Of a stretch of DNA of 64,000 nt, positions 43,521 to 54,429 are shown one piece after another (positions within the stretch are counted from its first letter, which is position 1; each line of letters starts with the position of its first letter). The translations under genes and the position numbers were made by a program. The notes under the pieces were generated by a model. That model was not told the DNA's origin. It did not search any database and saw nothing but the letters and a program-made list of their open reading frames with translations. This stretch comes from Stomoxys calcitrans (Eukaryota > Arthropoda > Insecta > Diptera > Muscidae), in contig NC_081554.1 of the NCBI RefSeq assembly GCF_963082655.1, positions 191,734,206-191,798,205 on the forward strand. Direction: 5' to 3'.

Positions 43521-44887
43521 TTGCCTGCAACGTACAACTTGTCTACAATCCATTTTATCATCTCTGATTTACACATATCCCTCCATTCATCCCATCAAAC
43601 CATCCATCATTTACGTTTGATGTTAATACTTCTTGAGAATATCAAAAAAAAATCACTTAAACTTTTAATTACAAACGACCATAAGCCACACAGAGCCCCT
43701 CTGAACCTTTTACTCGTTTGCTTTTTAAATATTTCCCAGCTTAAAAATTCCATACAAAACGGTTTTTGCCTAAAATCATGCCAAGTTGTTTTAAATCTTA
43801 GAATGCTCATTTGTCTATACAGTCAACAGGTGGCAACACTTAAGGCATGCCGGTGCTATGGGCAATGCAAACCATGTGTGAGTGTATGTGTTTTGATTTT
43901 TTTTTATGACTTTCGGTTTCATGTGTTAACGCCAGCCTGCTGTCAGCGCGCTTTTTAACAGCATAACGGTGATGGTGATAACACTGCGCCAACTCGCTTT
44001 GACCTTTCCGCTGTAAGCGATCCTCCACTACGTTTCGTTAGTTCATTCATTCATTCATTTATTGGTGGGTGTATTTCGTTGGGGCTGTTATCGATAACAA
44101 CTACTTGTTGTTATCTTTCATATGTGAATGGTGAGCAGGGAAAGACAGACAGACAAACTAACGGCTTATACATAGATGCCAACAATGAATGGAATGGCCA
44201 ATGAGGCATTTGGGAATCAATCATATAAACAATTTTTTGGGCCTGGCTTGGAGTTTTGTTTTTTGAAGGCATGACCATTTAGGTTTGCGTGTTTAGATAT
44301 CGATTTTATAAAAATATTAAATTTTAATATGCAACTAAATTTTGAAGTATTTTTTTTTTACTCCCCAAAATTCTTTGATAACAGTGGTGTGGGAAACTTT
44401 GCAATATACATAAAAGTTTCGGATATTTAGTTAGAGGGAAAGGTTTGAAAATATAAAAAATAAAAATTAGGAAAAAAAACTTTAAAATGAAAATTAAAAA
44501 CAAAACTGTATCAATAAAATTTAATGTTAACGAATTTTTTCATAAAATTAGTTGTTCACGAAATAATCTTGCAAATAACTTTGAGATATATTATTTAGAG
44601 ATCGGTGTGACCGAATGGGTGGTACGAGAATATGGAGAGCATTTTTCCCCATTTGCTGCTGTCTGATACGTCGGCAACGAGAATATTGCAAACAAATCCC
44701 CAATCACAGTAACACCGCCAAAAACAACAAAGCAGTAGATACCGATGAGTTACTAACAAAACTATTTAAAACAGAGAATATGGAAATACAATTTATCTAT
44801 AATTCATGTATCTGGTAGTGGCGACGATGATAATACTGAATAAATAACATCAAATGAGTCGAAGCAGATGGTTTGCCAGCAAAACCG
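43521..44887. other. Unique stretch, no supportable gene
   Basis: A 145-codon plus frame (43521-43958) lacks start context and known motifs. Another at 44615-44818 is equally unsupported. A 12 bp palindrome with a DRE core lies at 44087. Confidence 0.4.
44087..44098. promoter_or_regulatory. Isolated TATCGATA (DRE) within GTTATCGATAAC
   Basis: A perfect 12 bp palindrome containing the DRE octamer, followed by 'AACTACTTGTTGTTATC'. It sits in unique sequence, unlike the cluster at 22.1-22.6 kb. Confidence 0.4.
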
Positions 44888-45192
44888 CCAGCCACCGTAG
44901 CGCAGAGGTTAGCATGTCGCCTATGACGCTGAGCGCCTGGGTTCGAATCCTGGCGAGAGCATAAAAAAAAATTTTCTGCGGTGGTTTCCCCTCCTAATGC
45001 TGGCAATATTTGTGAGGTACTATGCCATGTAAAACTTCTCACCAAAGAGGTGTCGCACTGCGGCCCGCCTTTCGGACTCGGCTATAAAAAGGAGGCCCCT
45101 TATCATTGAGCTTTAACTTAAACGAACTGCACTCATTGATATGTGAGAAGTTTACTTCTGTTCCTTAGTGGAATTTTCATGAGCAGAATTTG
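44888..45192 (+). mobile_element. tRNA-derived SINE, best-preserved head
   Basis: The head reads 'GCCACCGTAGCGCAGAGGTT', 'AGCATGTCGCCTATGACGCT', 'GGGTTCGAATCCTGGCGAGA': a clean box A (TAGCGCAGAGG) and box B (GGTTCGAATCC). The body and 3' module ('GTTCCTTAGTGGAATTTTCA') are complete. Confidence 0.85.
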
Positions 45193-45199
45193 TAGTTGT

Positions 45200-45478
45200 T
45201 CAATATGGAATCAACTTTTTTTCCAAATTGCTGGTGTCCTGTACTCGACCACAGAAACCATGCTGAAGTCTAAAAAGGCAGCAGTTGCAGACTTTTAGCA
45301 AACAATCACATCTGGTCAATGGTACCGTTAGGGGTCTATCGCAATCATTATGTGGAATTCCTAGCTCAACAAATGGCGGTTGATGATCACTTTTCTTAGC
45401 ATAGTCGTCCACCCTCTCATTTCCTAGAATATCATGGAGTATCGGGAACCAAAGTTTGCACTTTTGCTTCACATTCAA
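45200..45478 (-). pseudogene. Non-LTR retrotransposon RNase H fragment
   Basis: The minus-strand frame reads LWFPILHDILGNERVDDYAKKS, corresponding to W-V-P-G-H-x-x-I-x-G-N-E-x-A-D-x-x-A-R-x-G of retroelement RNase H, then 'ELGIPHNDC'. The key P-G-H is PIL-H here, so it is decayed. The SINE at 44888 ends just beside it. Confidence 0.5.
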
Positions 45479-45574
45479 TAGAACTGCATCTCATGAATCC
45501 GATTGCGGATATGTGGGACAGATCTCTGCCTGAAACACCGTTTACTAATGGAATAATTGAATGGAATCAAAAAA

Positions 45575-46135
45575 ACAATTATTCACTGTTTCAAATTTCA
45601 TCAAAATCGGATAAAAAATGCTCCTTTAATGAGATCAATACTCTAAATCAGGAGATCGGTCTAGATGGCAGCTATATCCAAATATGGTCCGATCTGAACG
45701 ATATTCAACATAAAGGCGTGGAGGGGTACCAGAACTGTGCCAAATTTCATTGAAGTCGGATGAAAAATGCTCCTTTTATAGGCTGACTACACTATATCGG
45801 GAGATCGGTCTATATGGCAGCTATGTCCAAATATGGTTCAATCTGGAATACATTTGACAGGAATGTGTAGACGTTTGCCAGAACAAATGTGCCAAATTAC
45901 ATCAAATTCGGGTAATAAATAAAGCTTTTGAGCTTCAGGCCCTTCATCGGCAGATCGGTCTATATAGCAGCTGAATTCAAATGTGCTCCGATTTGGCTCG
46001 TTCAAGATCATAACGTGCGTGCAGTAAAAAGACGTATCTGTGCCAAATTTCAGCTCAATATCTCAATTTTTGAAGGCTGTAGAATTACAACGGAGAGACT
46101 GACAGACACACGGACATCGTAAAATCGTCTTAGAC
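45575..46135 (-). mobile_element. DINE-1-like element, subfamily C, lacking both ends
   Basis: Two and a half monomers ('CATCGGCAGATCGGTCTATA') and the start of the block with 'GACTGACAGACACACGGACA'. It breaks off before the ATATATA motif. Confidence 0.65.
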
Positions 46136-46292
46136 GAAAAAAGACTACAAACTAGCAAGAACTGTATCCCCATTCAACGAACTGTAAAAGACCTACAGAC
46201 ATAACTTTGTCAAGATTTTTGCAACATTTTTCTGGATTATGTGGATAACGGGTTTATATGTGCAAGTGATACGTGATAAAGTCACCAGCGTT

Positions 46293-48580
46293 TTTTTATA
46301 CCCTCCACCATACGATAGGGGTATACTAATTTCGTCATTCTGTTTGTAACTCCTCGAAATATAAGTTTCAGAACCCATTAAGTATATATATTCTAGATCG
46401 TCATCAAGTTTTATGTCCATCTAGCCATGTCCGTCCGTCTGTTCGTCCGTCCGTCTGTCTGTCCGTCGAAAGCACGCTAACTTTCGAAGGAATAAAGCTA
46501 ACCGCTTGAAATTTTGCACAAATACTTTTTATATGTGTAGGTCGTGATTAGGATTGTAAATGAGGAATATCGGTCAATGTTTTGACATAGCTGCCATATA
46601 AACCGATGAGTCTTGACTTCTTGAGCTTCTAGAGGGCGCAATTTGGTTGAAATTTTGCATGAGGTATTTTGCTATGACTCCCAACAATATAAACCGATAT
46701 TAGGTCTTGACTTCTTGAGCTTCTAGAGGGCGCAATTTTTATCCGATTTTGCTGAAACTTTGCATGAGGTGTTTTGCTTTGATTTTCAATAACTGTGCCA
46801 AGTATGGTTAAAATCGGTTCATAACCTGATATAGCTGTCATATAAACCGATCTGAGGTCTTGACTTCTTGAGCTTCTAGAGGGCGCAATTTTTATCCGAT
46901 TTGGCTGAAATTTTGCATGAGGTATTTTCCTATGACTCCCAACAACTGTGCGAAGTATGGTTCAAATTGAACCATAACCTGATATAGCTGCCATGTAAAC
47001 CGATCTGGGATCTTGACTTCTTGAGGTTCTATAGGGCGCAATTATTATCCGAATTGGCTGAAATTTTGCATGAGGTGTTTTGTTATGATTTTCAATAACT
47101 GTGCTAAGTATGGTTTAAATTGGTCCATAACCTGATATAGCTGTCGTACAAACCGATCTGGGGTCTTGACTTCTTGAGCCTCTAGAGGGCGTATTTCCTA
47201 TCTGATTTGGCTGAAATTTTGCATGAGGTGTTTTGCTATGACTCCCAACAACTGTAACAAGTATGGATGAAATCGGTGTATAACCTGATATAGCTGTCAT
47301 ATAAACCGATCTGGGGTCTTGACTTCTTGAGCCACTAGAGGACGCAATTTTTATGCGATTTGGTTGACTCCCAACAACTGTGCCAAGTATGGTTCAAATT
47401 GGTCATTAACCTGATATAGCTGCCATATAAACCGATCTTGGGTCTTGACTTCTTGAGTCTCTAGAGGACGCAATTTTTATCCGATTTGGCTGAAATTTTG
47501 CATGATATGTTTTGTTATGATTTTCAATAACTGTGCTAAGTATGGTTTAAATCGGTTTATAACCTGATATAGCTGTCATATAAACCGATCGTGGGTCTTG
47601 ACTTCTTGAGTCTCTAGAGGGCGTATTTCCTATCTGATTTGGCTGAAATTTTGCATGAGGTGTTTTGCTATGACTCCCAACAACTGTAACAAGTATGGAT
47701 GAAATCGGTGTATAACCTGATATAGCTGTCATATAAACCGATCTGGGGTCTTGACTTCTTGAGCCACTAGAGGACGCAATTTTTATGCGATTTGGTTGAC
47801 TCCCAACAACTGTGCCAAGTATGGTTCAAATTGGTCATTAACCTGATATAGCTGCCATATAAACCGATCTTGGGTCTTGACTTCTTGAGTCTCTAGAGGA
47901 CGCAATTTTTATCCGATTTGGCTGAAATTTTGCATGATATGTTTTGTTATGATTTTCAATAACTGTGCTAAGTATGGTTTAAATCGGTTTATAACCTGAT
48001 ATAGCTGTCATATAAACCGATCGTGGGTCTTGACTTCTTGAGTCTCTAGAGGGCGCAATTCTAATCCGATTGGAATGAAATTTTGCACGAAGTATTTTGT
48101 TATGATATCATCAACTATGCCAAATAAGGTTCAAATCGGTTCATAACCGGATATAGCTGCCATATAAACCGATTTGGGATCTTCACTTCTTGAGCCTCTA
48201 AAGGTCGCAATTATTATCCGATCTTCCTGAAATTTTGTACGATGGATCCTCTCATGACCATCAACATAAGTGTTTATTATGCTCTGAATCGGTCTATTGC
48301 CTGATACAGCTCCCATATAAATCGATCTCTCTCTTTTACTTCTTGAGCCCCTAAAGAGCGCAATTCTTATTCGAATTGGCTGACATTTTACACAGGTCTC
48401 CAACGTATAATATAATTGTAGTCCGAACCGGACCATATCTTGATATCGCTCTAATAGCAGAGCATATATTTTCTTTTATCCTTTTTTTGCCTAAGAAGAG
48501 ATGCCGGGAAAAGAACTCGACAAATGCGATCCATGGTGGAGGGTATATAAGATTCGGCCGAACTTAGCACGCTTTTACTT
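46293..48580 (+). mobile_element. DINE-1-like element, subfamily A, ~2.3 kb with an expanded monomer array
   Basis: The head is 'TATACCCTCCACCATACGAT' with a GTCCGTC/GTCTGTC run (46428-46467). About eleven monomers of ~140-160 bp follow ('GGTCTTGACTTCTTGAGCCT'). The tail is 'TATATAAGATTCGGCCGAAC', then 'GCTTTTACTTG'. A 432 bp higher-order duplication lies within it. Confidence 0.85.
47181..48056 (+). repeat. 432 bp higher-order tandem duplication (three monomers)
   Basis: 47181-47624 reads the same as 47613-48056 at every position I compared, including rare variants: 'GCGTATTTCCTATCTGATTT', 'GTGTATAACC', 'TTATGCGATTTGGTTGACTC' with its monomer-internal deletion, and 'GATCGTGGGTCTTGACTTCT'. 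Confidence 0.9.
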
Positions 48581-50520
48581 GTTTTTTTTTTATATATTCT
48601 TAACCAAATAAACCAAAATGTTGGCCACAATCTATCATAGATTGTAGATTTTTTTCTATGTTTGTAGCTGCTTAAGTTCTAAATTCCTATTTCAATGACA
48701 AAGACCTTCAGATATCTGTGTCATCTTATGGGAACTTAACTTAAATAACACTAGTCAGATCTTCTTAGAAGAAAAAAAAACTAAAAATGCTTGACACAAA
48801 ACTACACTCATATGGCTTTTATCTTGGAATTTAGTAACTTTGTTTCATGGATAAATATTAAATTGACAAATATAGATAACCTTTCTCTGCGGCGCAAATT
48901 ATCTAACAAAAAAAATGTTTTGTTTATTTGCACATAAGTTTTAGGCTTATGTTTTTTTTTTTTTTTTTGATCTCCAACAATTTTGAGAAACAAAAATTCA
49001 AACTATCAGCATCATGGTGACTATAAGGAATTTTTTATAATTATTACAATTAGAAACACACTTCCAAAAAAAAAAAAATACAAATATTTTATAGCCTACA
49101 CACTCTACCCCTTTATGTGTGTTGCAGTGAGCTGGGGAGGGGGCGAGGTAGAGCATTACAAATAGACTTGGTTGTGCCCTATTAACATTTAAATATCATC
49201 TACAATTCTGTTGCCAACTTAAGGGGTTTCTTTTTATTACCCATAATAAACCATTAAAAAACATAGATTGATTTTAATTATGAAATTGAAACCATCGTTT
49301 GTTCCCCTTCTGCTATAATGGCGGGTGGGGGAATAACTCCCACTACCTCTTGACTACTGGGTAACCCAAAATAAAGCCTATGACCACCAGCTTATAAGAA
49401 GAGATTATGAGGAAAAGAGTTGTTGTTTCTTAAGAAAATGATTCATGGCCTTTTGGAATTTGACACATAGCTGGTGTTTTTTATTTTACTTGTTTTTTCT
49501 TTTGCTAGCAGGGGTTCAAATCTATGGTGATCCAAGCGTCTGCTCTAGAGGCAAAATAAGTCTAATTGAAAAAAATATTTATTTAAATTTTATGATCGTA
49601 AACACTGAAACTAGACTATAAGCAACGTCTTTTTTTATTGGATTTTTTTTTTCTTTCATTTTTGGGAGATTTTTATGATACTGTTTTTTGGGTGTTTAAT
49701 TAAAGAAATTACCAGATCCCCACCAAAAAAACAAAAAAAAAAATATTTATGACTTTATGCAGAGTAAGCTGGTGATGGTGGTGGCGGTGGCGTTGGCGGT
49801 TAGGGCTATAGCAGTTGCTAGTTTTCAAGCTGTAGAAAAAAATCATGGTTGGGGTGTATCGAATTTCCTCTTGGGAAATTTCTTGCACCAACTATGTTTT
49901 CAGCGTCATCATCATGATCATCATCATCATCATTGCTCATGGGCTTCTTCCTACTGCTGACACCCCAACTCCAAGGGATTCAGTTTATTTTGTTGGTGTA
50001 ATGACATCAAAACAATCTTTCATTGAATGTTTTATGTTCCTCAAAGATTTACAATTTCTTCCTTTCAATTACACCATCCATCCATCCATACACCATCCAT
50101 ACACAATGCAACACCACGCAATATCTTTAAAAACCAATAAAAATGATATTAGGCAAATTAAGCCATGTATATGGGGGGTATTGATACTAAAATTTATAAC
50201 AAACAATGGGTTTTATTAAGGGCTTGGGTATTTCTATGTCTCCATGGCCCTTTTTTTAAGGGATATTTAGATTATAATTTATGTCTTTCTTATTTGAAGT
50301 GTGATCAAAATTTTAATGGGTTTTTTCACTTTTGGAAGGGGAAAAAATCAATTATCTCACGAATCTATCGGATATATGTCCGGCCATTGCTAATAGGTAA
50401 GAGCTATTTAAAGACAATAAAGGCAATTGTCAATTAAATAGAATGTCCTCAATACAATACAATAGTTGATTGATACAAGCAGTAGATTGACACACAATGG
50501 AAAACATAAGAAAGTATAGT
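48581..50520. other. Unique AT-rich stretch, no supportable gene
   Basis: There are long T and A runs, a (CAT)n tract near 49908-49935 and a CCATCCATACACCATCCATA tract near 50075. No exon convinced me. Confidence 0.4.
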
Positions 50521-50645
50521 GGAGGTTAGGTTAGGTTAGGTTGAAAAGAGGGTGCAGGTATTAATCCGCCCCATGCCACTATGGACACACACCTAAGCCA
50601 GTAATCGGCTTGTTGTGCGCTCTTAGAACAAAAAAAGAAACCTCT
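50521..50645 (-). repeat. Interspersed repeat beginning GGTTAGGTTAGGTTAGG
   Basis: After three TTAGG units comes 'GAGGGTGCAGGTATTAATCC' and 'CTAAGCCAGTAATCGGCTTG'. Single-copy in this window. It looks like a common dipteran dispersed repeat, but I cannot name it. Confidence 0.4.
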
Positions 50646-52015
50646 AACAAGTAAAACGGCGTGGCCAAACTTTGGATACCCACCACCTCGGGTATATATG
50701 TAAACCACCTTTCATCAAAATCCGGTGTAAATTGCATACCTTATGTCCCATAGCAGTTATATCGAAATATGTTCCGATTTGGACCAAATACTAATCGGTA
50801 CAAGTCATTGTTCAATTGTGTATAACAAAATATTGGCCTTTTTAGTAGCCATATTTAAAACTAAACCAATCGACATCGTTACACGGATGTCGAAAAGCCA
50901 AATCTCGGCGAAGTCGGACAATAAATGCGCCTTGTATGGGACCAATACCTTAAATCGAGAGATCGGTCTATATGGCAGCTATATCCAAATCTGGACCGAT
51001 CTGGGCCAAATTCAAGAAGGACGTCGAAGAGCCTAACGCAACTCACTGTCTCAAATTTCGTAAAAAACGGACAATAAATGCGCCTTTTTTGGCCCCAAAA
51101 CCTAAAACCGAGGGATCGCTCTATATGACAGCTATATTCAAATCTGCACCGATTTGGGCCAAATTCAACAAGGATGTCGAAGGGTCTAACGCATCTAACT
51201 GTCTCAAATTTTGTCAAAATCGGAAAATAAATGCGCCTTTTTTGGCCCGAAAACCTAAAACCGAGAGATCGGTCTATATGGCAGCTATATCCAAATCTGG
51301 ACCGATTTGGGCCAAATTAACGAAAGATGTTGAAGGGCCCAACACAACTCACTGTCCCAAATTTCAGCAAAATCGTTAAATATATGTGGCTTTTATAGGC
51401 CTACGACCCTAACTCGGAGGATCGGCCTATATGGCAGCTGTATATAAATCTGGACCGATCTGGGCCAAATTGACAAAGGATGTCGAAGGGCCTAACGCAA
51501 CTCACTGTCTCAAATTTCGTCAAAATCGGACAATAAATGCGCCCTTTTTGGCCCCAAAACCTAAAACCGAGAGATCGGTCTATATGGCAGCTATATCCAA
51601 ATCTGGACCGATCTGGGCCAAATTGACGAAGGATGTTGAAGGGCCTAACACAACTCACTGTCCCAAATTTCAGCAAAATCGGATAATAAATGTGGCTTTT
51701 ATGGGCTTATGACCCTAAATCGGCTGATCGGTCTATATGGGGGCTATATCAAGATATAGTCCGACATAGCCCATCTTCGAACTTAACCTGCTTATGGACA
51801 AAAAAAGAATCTGTGCAAATCAATATCTCTATTTTTAAAGACTGTAGCGTGATTTCAACAGACGGACAGACGGACGGATATGTCTAGATCATCTTAGATT
51901 TTTACGCTGATCAAGAATATATATGCTTTATAGGGTCGGAAATGGATATTTCGATGTGTTGCAAACGGAATGACAAAATGAATATACCCCCATCCTTCGA
52001 TAGTGGGTATAAAAA
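50646..52015 (-). mobile_element. DINE-1-like element, subfamily B, end to end
   Basis: The tail at the left is 'AACAAGTAAAACGGCGTGGC', 'CACCACCTCGGGTATATATG'. Six monomers follow, several nearly identical (e.g. around 50960, 51260 and 51560: 'GAGATCGGTCTATATGGCAG'). The head at the right is 'GCTTTATAGGGTCGGAAATG' and ends 'TTCGATAGTGGGTATAAAAA'. Confidence 0.85.
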
Positions 52016-52029
52016 GAAAATTTTAAGAT

Positions 52030-52260
52030 AGGAATTCTGTGCTAATTACAAAATCCTCAATTGTTTTCAATACCACTCCCTTAATATGGTTCATGTCTGG
52101 AATTGTGTCTCCACCTAAGTGCCGGTATCTGTTAGACGCGCAAGCCGGCAAAGGAAATACTCCAAAGTCTCATCACCTTTCCCGCATGCCCTGCAATTGC
52201 TATCACTTGCCGATTTTATATAAGTGAGCTCGTTGCCCTATGTGTCCCGTTATGATACCA
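52030..52260 (-). pseudogene. Non-LTR retrotransposon C-terminal fragment
   Basis: This is the same stretch as at 15215-15390 ('GGTTCATGTCTGGAATTGTG', 'AAGTGCCGGTATCTGTTAGA' on plus). Minus-strand frames include 'NCRACGKGDETLEYFLCR', the Cys/His-type motif (C-R-x-C-x-x-x-x-E-T-x-x-H-x-L-C) that follows RNase H in LOA/I-type elements. Confidence 0.55.
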
Positions 52261-52359
52261 ATCCGCAGATATAAGATATATTGCCCAAAGCGGTAAAAGT
52301 GTCTTGTTGGGTGGTGTTTTCAAGGCTGGGTAACCCCCCGACCTTAAGTGTAATGAAAT

Positions 52360-52816
52360 TTGTTTGTCTATTCCGTATAGAGTAGAAACGGCAGAACCGA
52401 TTTTCATGAATTTTCACAGATGGCAGAGTTTGAGCCCCCAATGAAAATAGGTTGATACATTTTTTTATATCCGAAGCGGGGCGGACCCTTCCCCTTACCC
52501 CAATTTTCAAAACGCCAGATCTCGGATACGGGTGCACCGATTTAAGCGAAATTTTGTATGCCACCTTATGGTACCACAAAATTTTATACCAATTTCGTGT
52601 TTTGGGTTGGCATACAAAATTTCGCTTAAATCTGTGCACCCGTATCCGAGATCTGGCGTTTTGAAAATTGGGGCTAGGGGATGGTCCGCCCCGCTTCGGA
52701 TATGAAAAAATTTTGTAACCTATTTTCACCGGGGGCTCAAATGCTACCAATTGTGAAAATTCATGAAAATCGGTTCAGCCGTTTTAGTCTATAATTAATA
52801 GACATACAAACAAAGC
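52360..52816. repeat. 457 bp foldback: ~200 bp inverted repeat arms around a ~48 bp loop
   Basis: The left arm (52360-52562) and the reverse complement of the right arm (52611-52816) share 'AACCGATTTTCATGAATTTT', 'CCGAAGCGGGGCGGACC', 'CAATTTTCAAAACGCCAGAT' and 'CTCGGATACGGGTGCAC', with scattered mismatches and small gaps. No gene is contained. Confidence 0.85.
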
Positions 52817-52879
52817 GCAACAATTTCAATTGTATATAAAAGATAAGCTACTTAATGAACCGGGCCCGCTCTGCTGCGC

Positions 52880-53700
52880 TTCTTTCACTCTCTAATACCT
52901 AATAATAGAGCTCCAAATACCCAAAAGTCCCGTTTGGTGTTGAACAACCCCTGAGTCATTTCGCCTCGAATGTAGATATCAAATTCATATACCTTTCATT
53001 TTGAGCCCCATATTGCAATGGTCCACCCTGAGAAATTTGTTTTGCTGACATCAGCAAACCCTGCCTGGTGATATTAAATTAAAAATTTAAAACTTTTAGA
53101 TGAACCCATAAAAAGCTTTTGAATTTCTTAACAAGGATTGAGGCATTTGCTATATGCTAAGTGAAAGAAAAAAAATTATTTGTTTCTCTTTCGAGACGAG
53201 CTCAATGATCGGAGATTTTGCAAAGAAAAAATTTTTTTCATTATTAATGAGATTTTATTAACTTATTATTATTATTTGAAAACTCCAGAAAATGTTTGCT
53301 GTTTCAGCAAACAATTACTGCTGTTCCATTTTTAGCAGACTTTCTTCTGTTATACCAGACATTTCTGCTGTTTTAACTAAGAAATTTCCCTGAGTATCGG
53401 TAAATTTTCTCAGGTCGGAAGGGGTAATTTGGGGTTGGAGCGGTCCTAAAAATACTTAGTCCCAAAATGGTTAGATTAATTTTCTACTCTAATATACCAT
53501 TTATTTGAGTTCCACATTGCCATGATTGGTCCATATATCCCTTTACGGGTTTTGGGGGTGGGTTAGACCCCATAGGCATCCCAGCAAAATTTGGGTAATA
53601 AGTTTTTGGTTTTAGGTTACTATAAGAATGTAAACTAAATTTTCTCAAAAATTAAATTTAATCTCGAGTCATCCATTTCGAAAGGGTTCGCCCTCTTCAG
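52880..53700 (-). repeat. Family D repeats, interrupted by a MITE-like insertion
   Basis: It has 'TACCTTTCATTTTGAGCCCC', 'ATTTATTTGAGTTCCACATT' and 'GGGTTTTGGGGGTGGGTTAG', the reverse complement of the pattern at 36.4-37.9 kb. The run is split by the insertion at 53026-53394. Confidence 0.6.
53026..53394. mobile_element. AT-rich MITE-like insertion (369 bp) with CCCTGAGAAATTT-type ends
   Basis: The left end, CCCTGAGAAATTTG, and the inverted right end, CTCAGGGAAATTTC, agree at 10 of 14 positions. The interior has 'GCTGTTTCAGCAAACAATTA'. Flanks 'GCAATGGTCC' and 'ATCGGTAAAT' together restore the family D phrase 'ATGGTCGGTAAAT', so this is an insertion. Confidence 0.55.
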
Positions 53701-53754
53701 ATATCAAATATGAAGTACCCCAGTTTCACCACAAAACCATTCCACATCATTTAT

Positions 53755-54300
53755 AAAGCTTTCAAGAAAGTCGATTCAGCTGTTTTTGAGTCTATACTGA
53801 AACAGGCTATGGTTCCTTCGGGCAAAGATCCTAATAACAAAACACCTGGCATTGCAGGGGCGAGAGACTCAAGACAACCTAACGAACCGAGACCCAACGA
53901 TGGAACCAGCACCAAATCTTTCAAGATTCGGAAGACTAGGAGAGATCTGCAGAGATCCGAATATTGAAAAATCAGGCAGTGCAGTGACAGGAATCTCAAT
54001 GGAACCTAAAGAACAGGGAGCCGAGGATGAGATCATCACCTACTCCCAAAAAGTTCATTTACTTAATATTTGGAAGACTACGATAGGCTAAGATCCTAAA
54101 ATTGAAACTTCGGGGGACTCAATGCAGCTTAAAGAACAGGAAGCCGACGTTGAGACCATCACACACTCCCAAAAAGTCCATTTTCTGGAGGACCAATGAT
54201 TGAGATCATCCACATAAAACTCCACCGGAGCGAAACAGCTACACACGCCCTAATGGAGCAAATCGGCAAGGGCAAGATTCATGGAACAAAGTATCAGGAC
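53755..54300 (+). pseudogene. Non-LTR retrotransposon fragment: ORF1 end and start of the endonuclease
   Basis: At 54196 the frame reads IEIIHIKLHRSETATHALME, fitting the start of the retroelement endonuclease (L-Q-I-N-L-H-R-x-x-x-A-x-x-x-L). Upstream, two frames carry a repeated ~35-residue segment: EPKEQGAEDEIITYSQKVHL, and after a stop LKEQEADVETITHSQKVHFL. This is probably the end of the preceding reading frame. Stops and frameshifts show decay. Confidence 0.55.
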
Positions 54301-54429
54301 CTGATAAGTATTCAACAAGGATTCTTTGCCTACATTAGGTCTCTACCCGGCAAATCAATTACCCTTGTTGATAAGGCTGATGACTTTTTGATTTTAATTC
54401 TAAACAATTATTTGCTATTGCACGAATGA

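Noticed and set aside
43521..43958. 145-residue plus frame
   Set aside because: Starts at the edge of the 17 bp array, AT-rich composition, no domain and no conservation evidence.
44615..44818. 67-residue plus frame (Cys-rich start)
   Set aside because: No splice or start support and no recognised motif; kept only as a remote possibility.
44888..44965. A functional tRNA gene
   Set aside because: It has boxes A and B but a poor acceptor and anticodon stem, and it is attached to a SINE body repeated across the window.
49757..49960. 67-residue plus frame with a hydrophobic N terminus and a His run
   Set aside because: The His run is a (CAT)n tract, codon content is odd and no promoter or poly(A) signal is seen.
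50521..50560. GGTTAGGTTAGGTTAGG as insect telomere repeat (TTAGG)n
   Set aside because: Only three units, followed by a dispersed repeat. Flies lack TTAGG telomeres.
50879..51712. Long repeated frames such as 'SGPIWAKL' and 'DRSRFGYSCHIDRSL'
   Set aside because: They arise from tandem DINE monomers on both strands and recur wherever those monomers occur.
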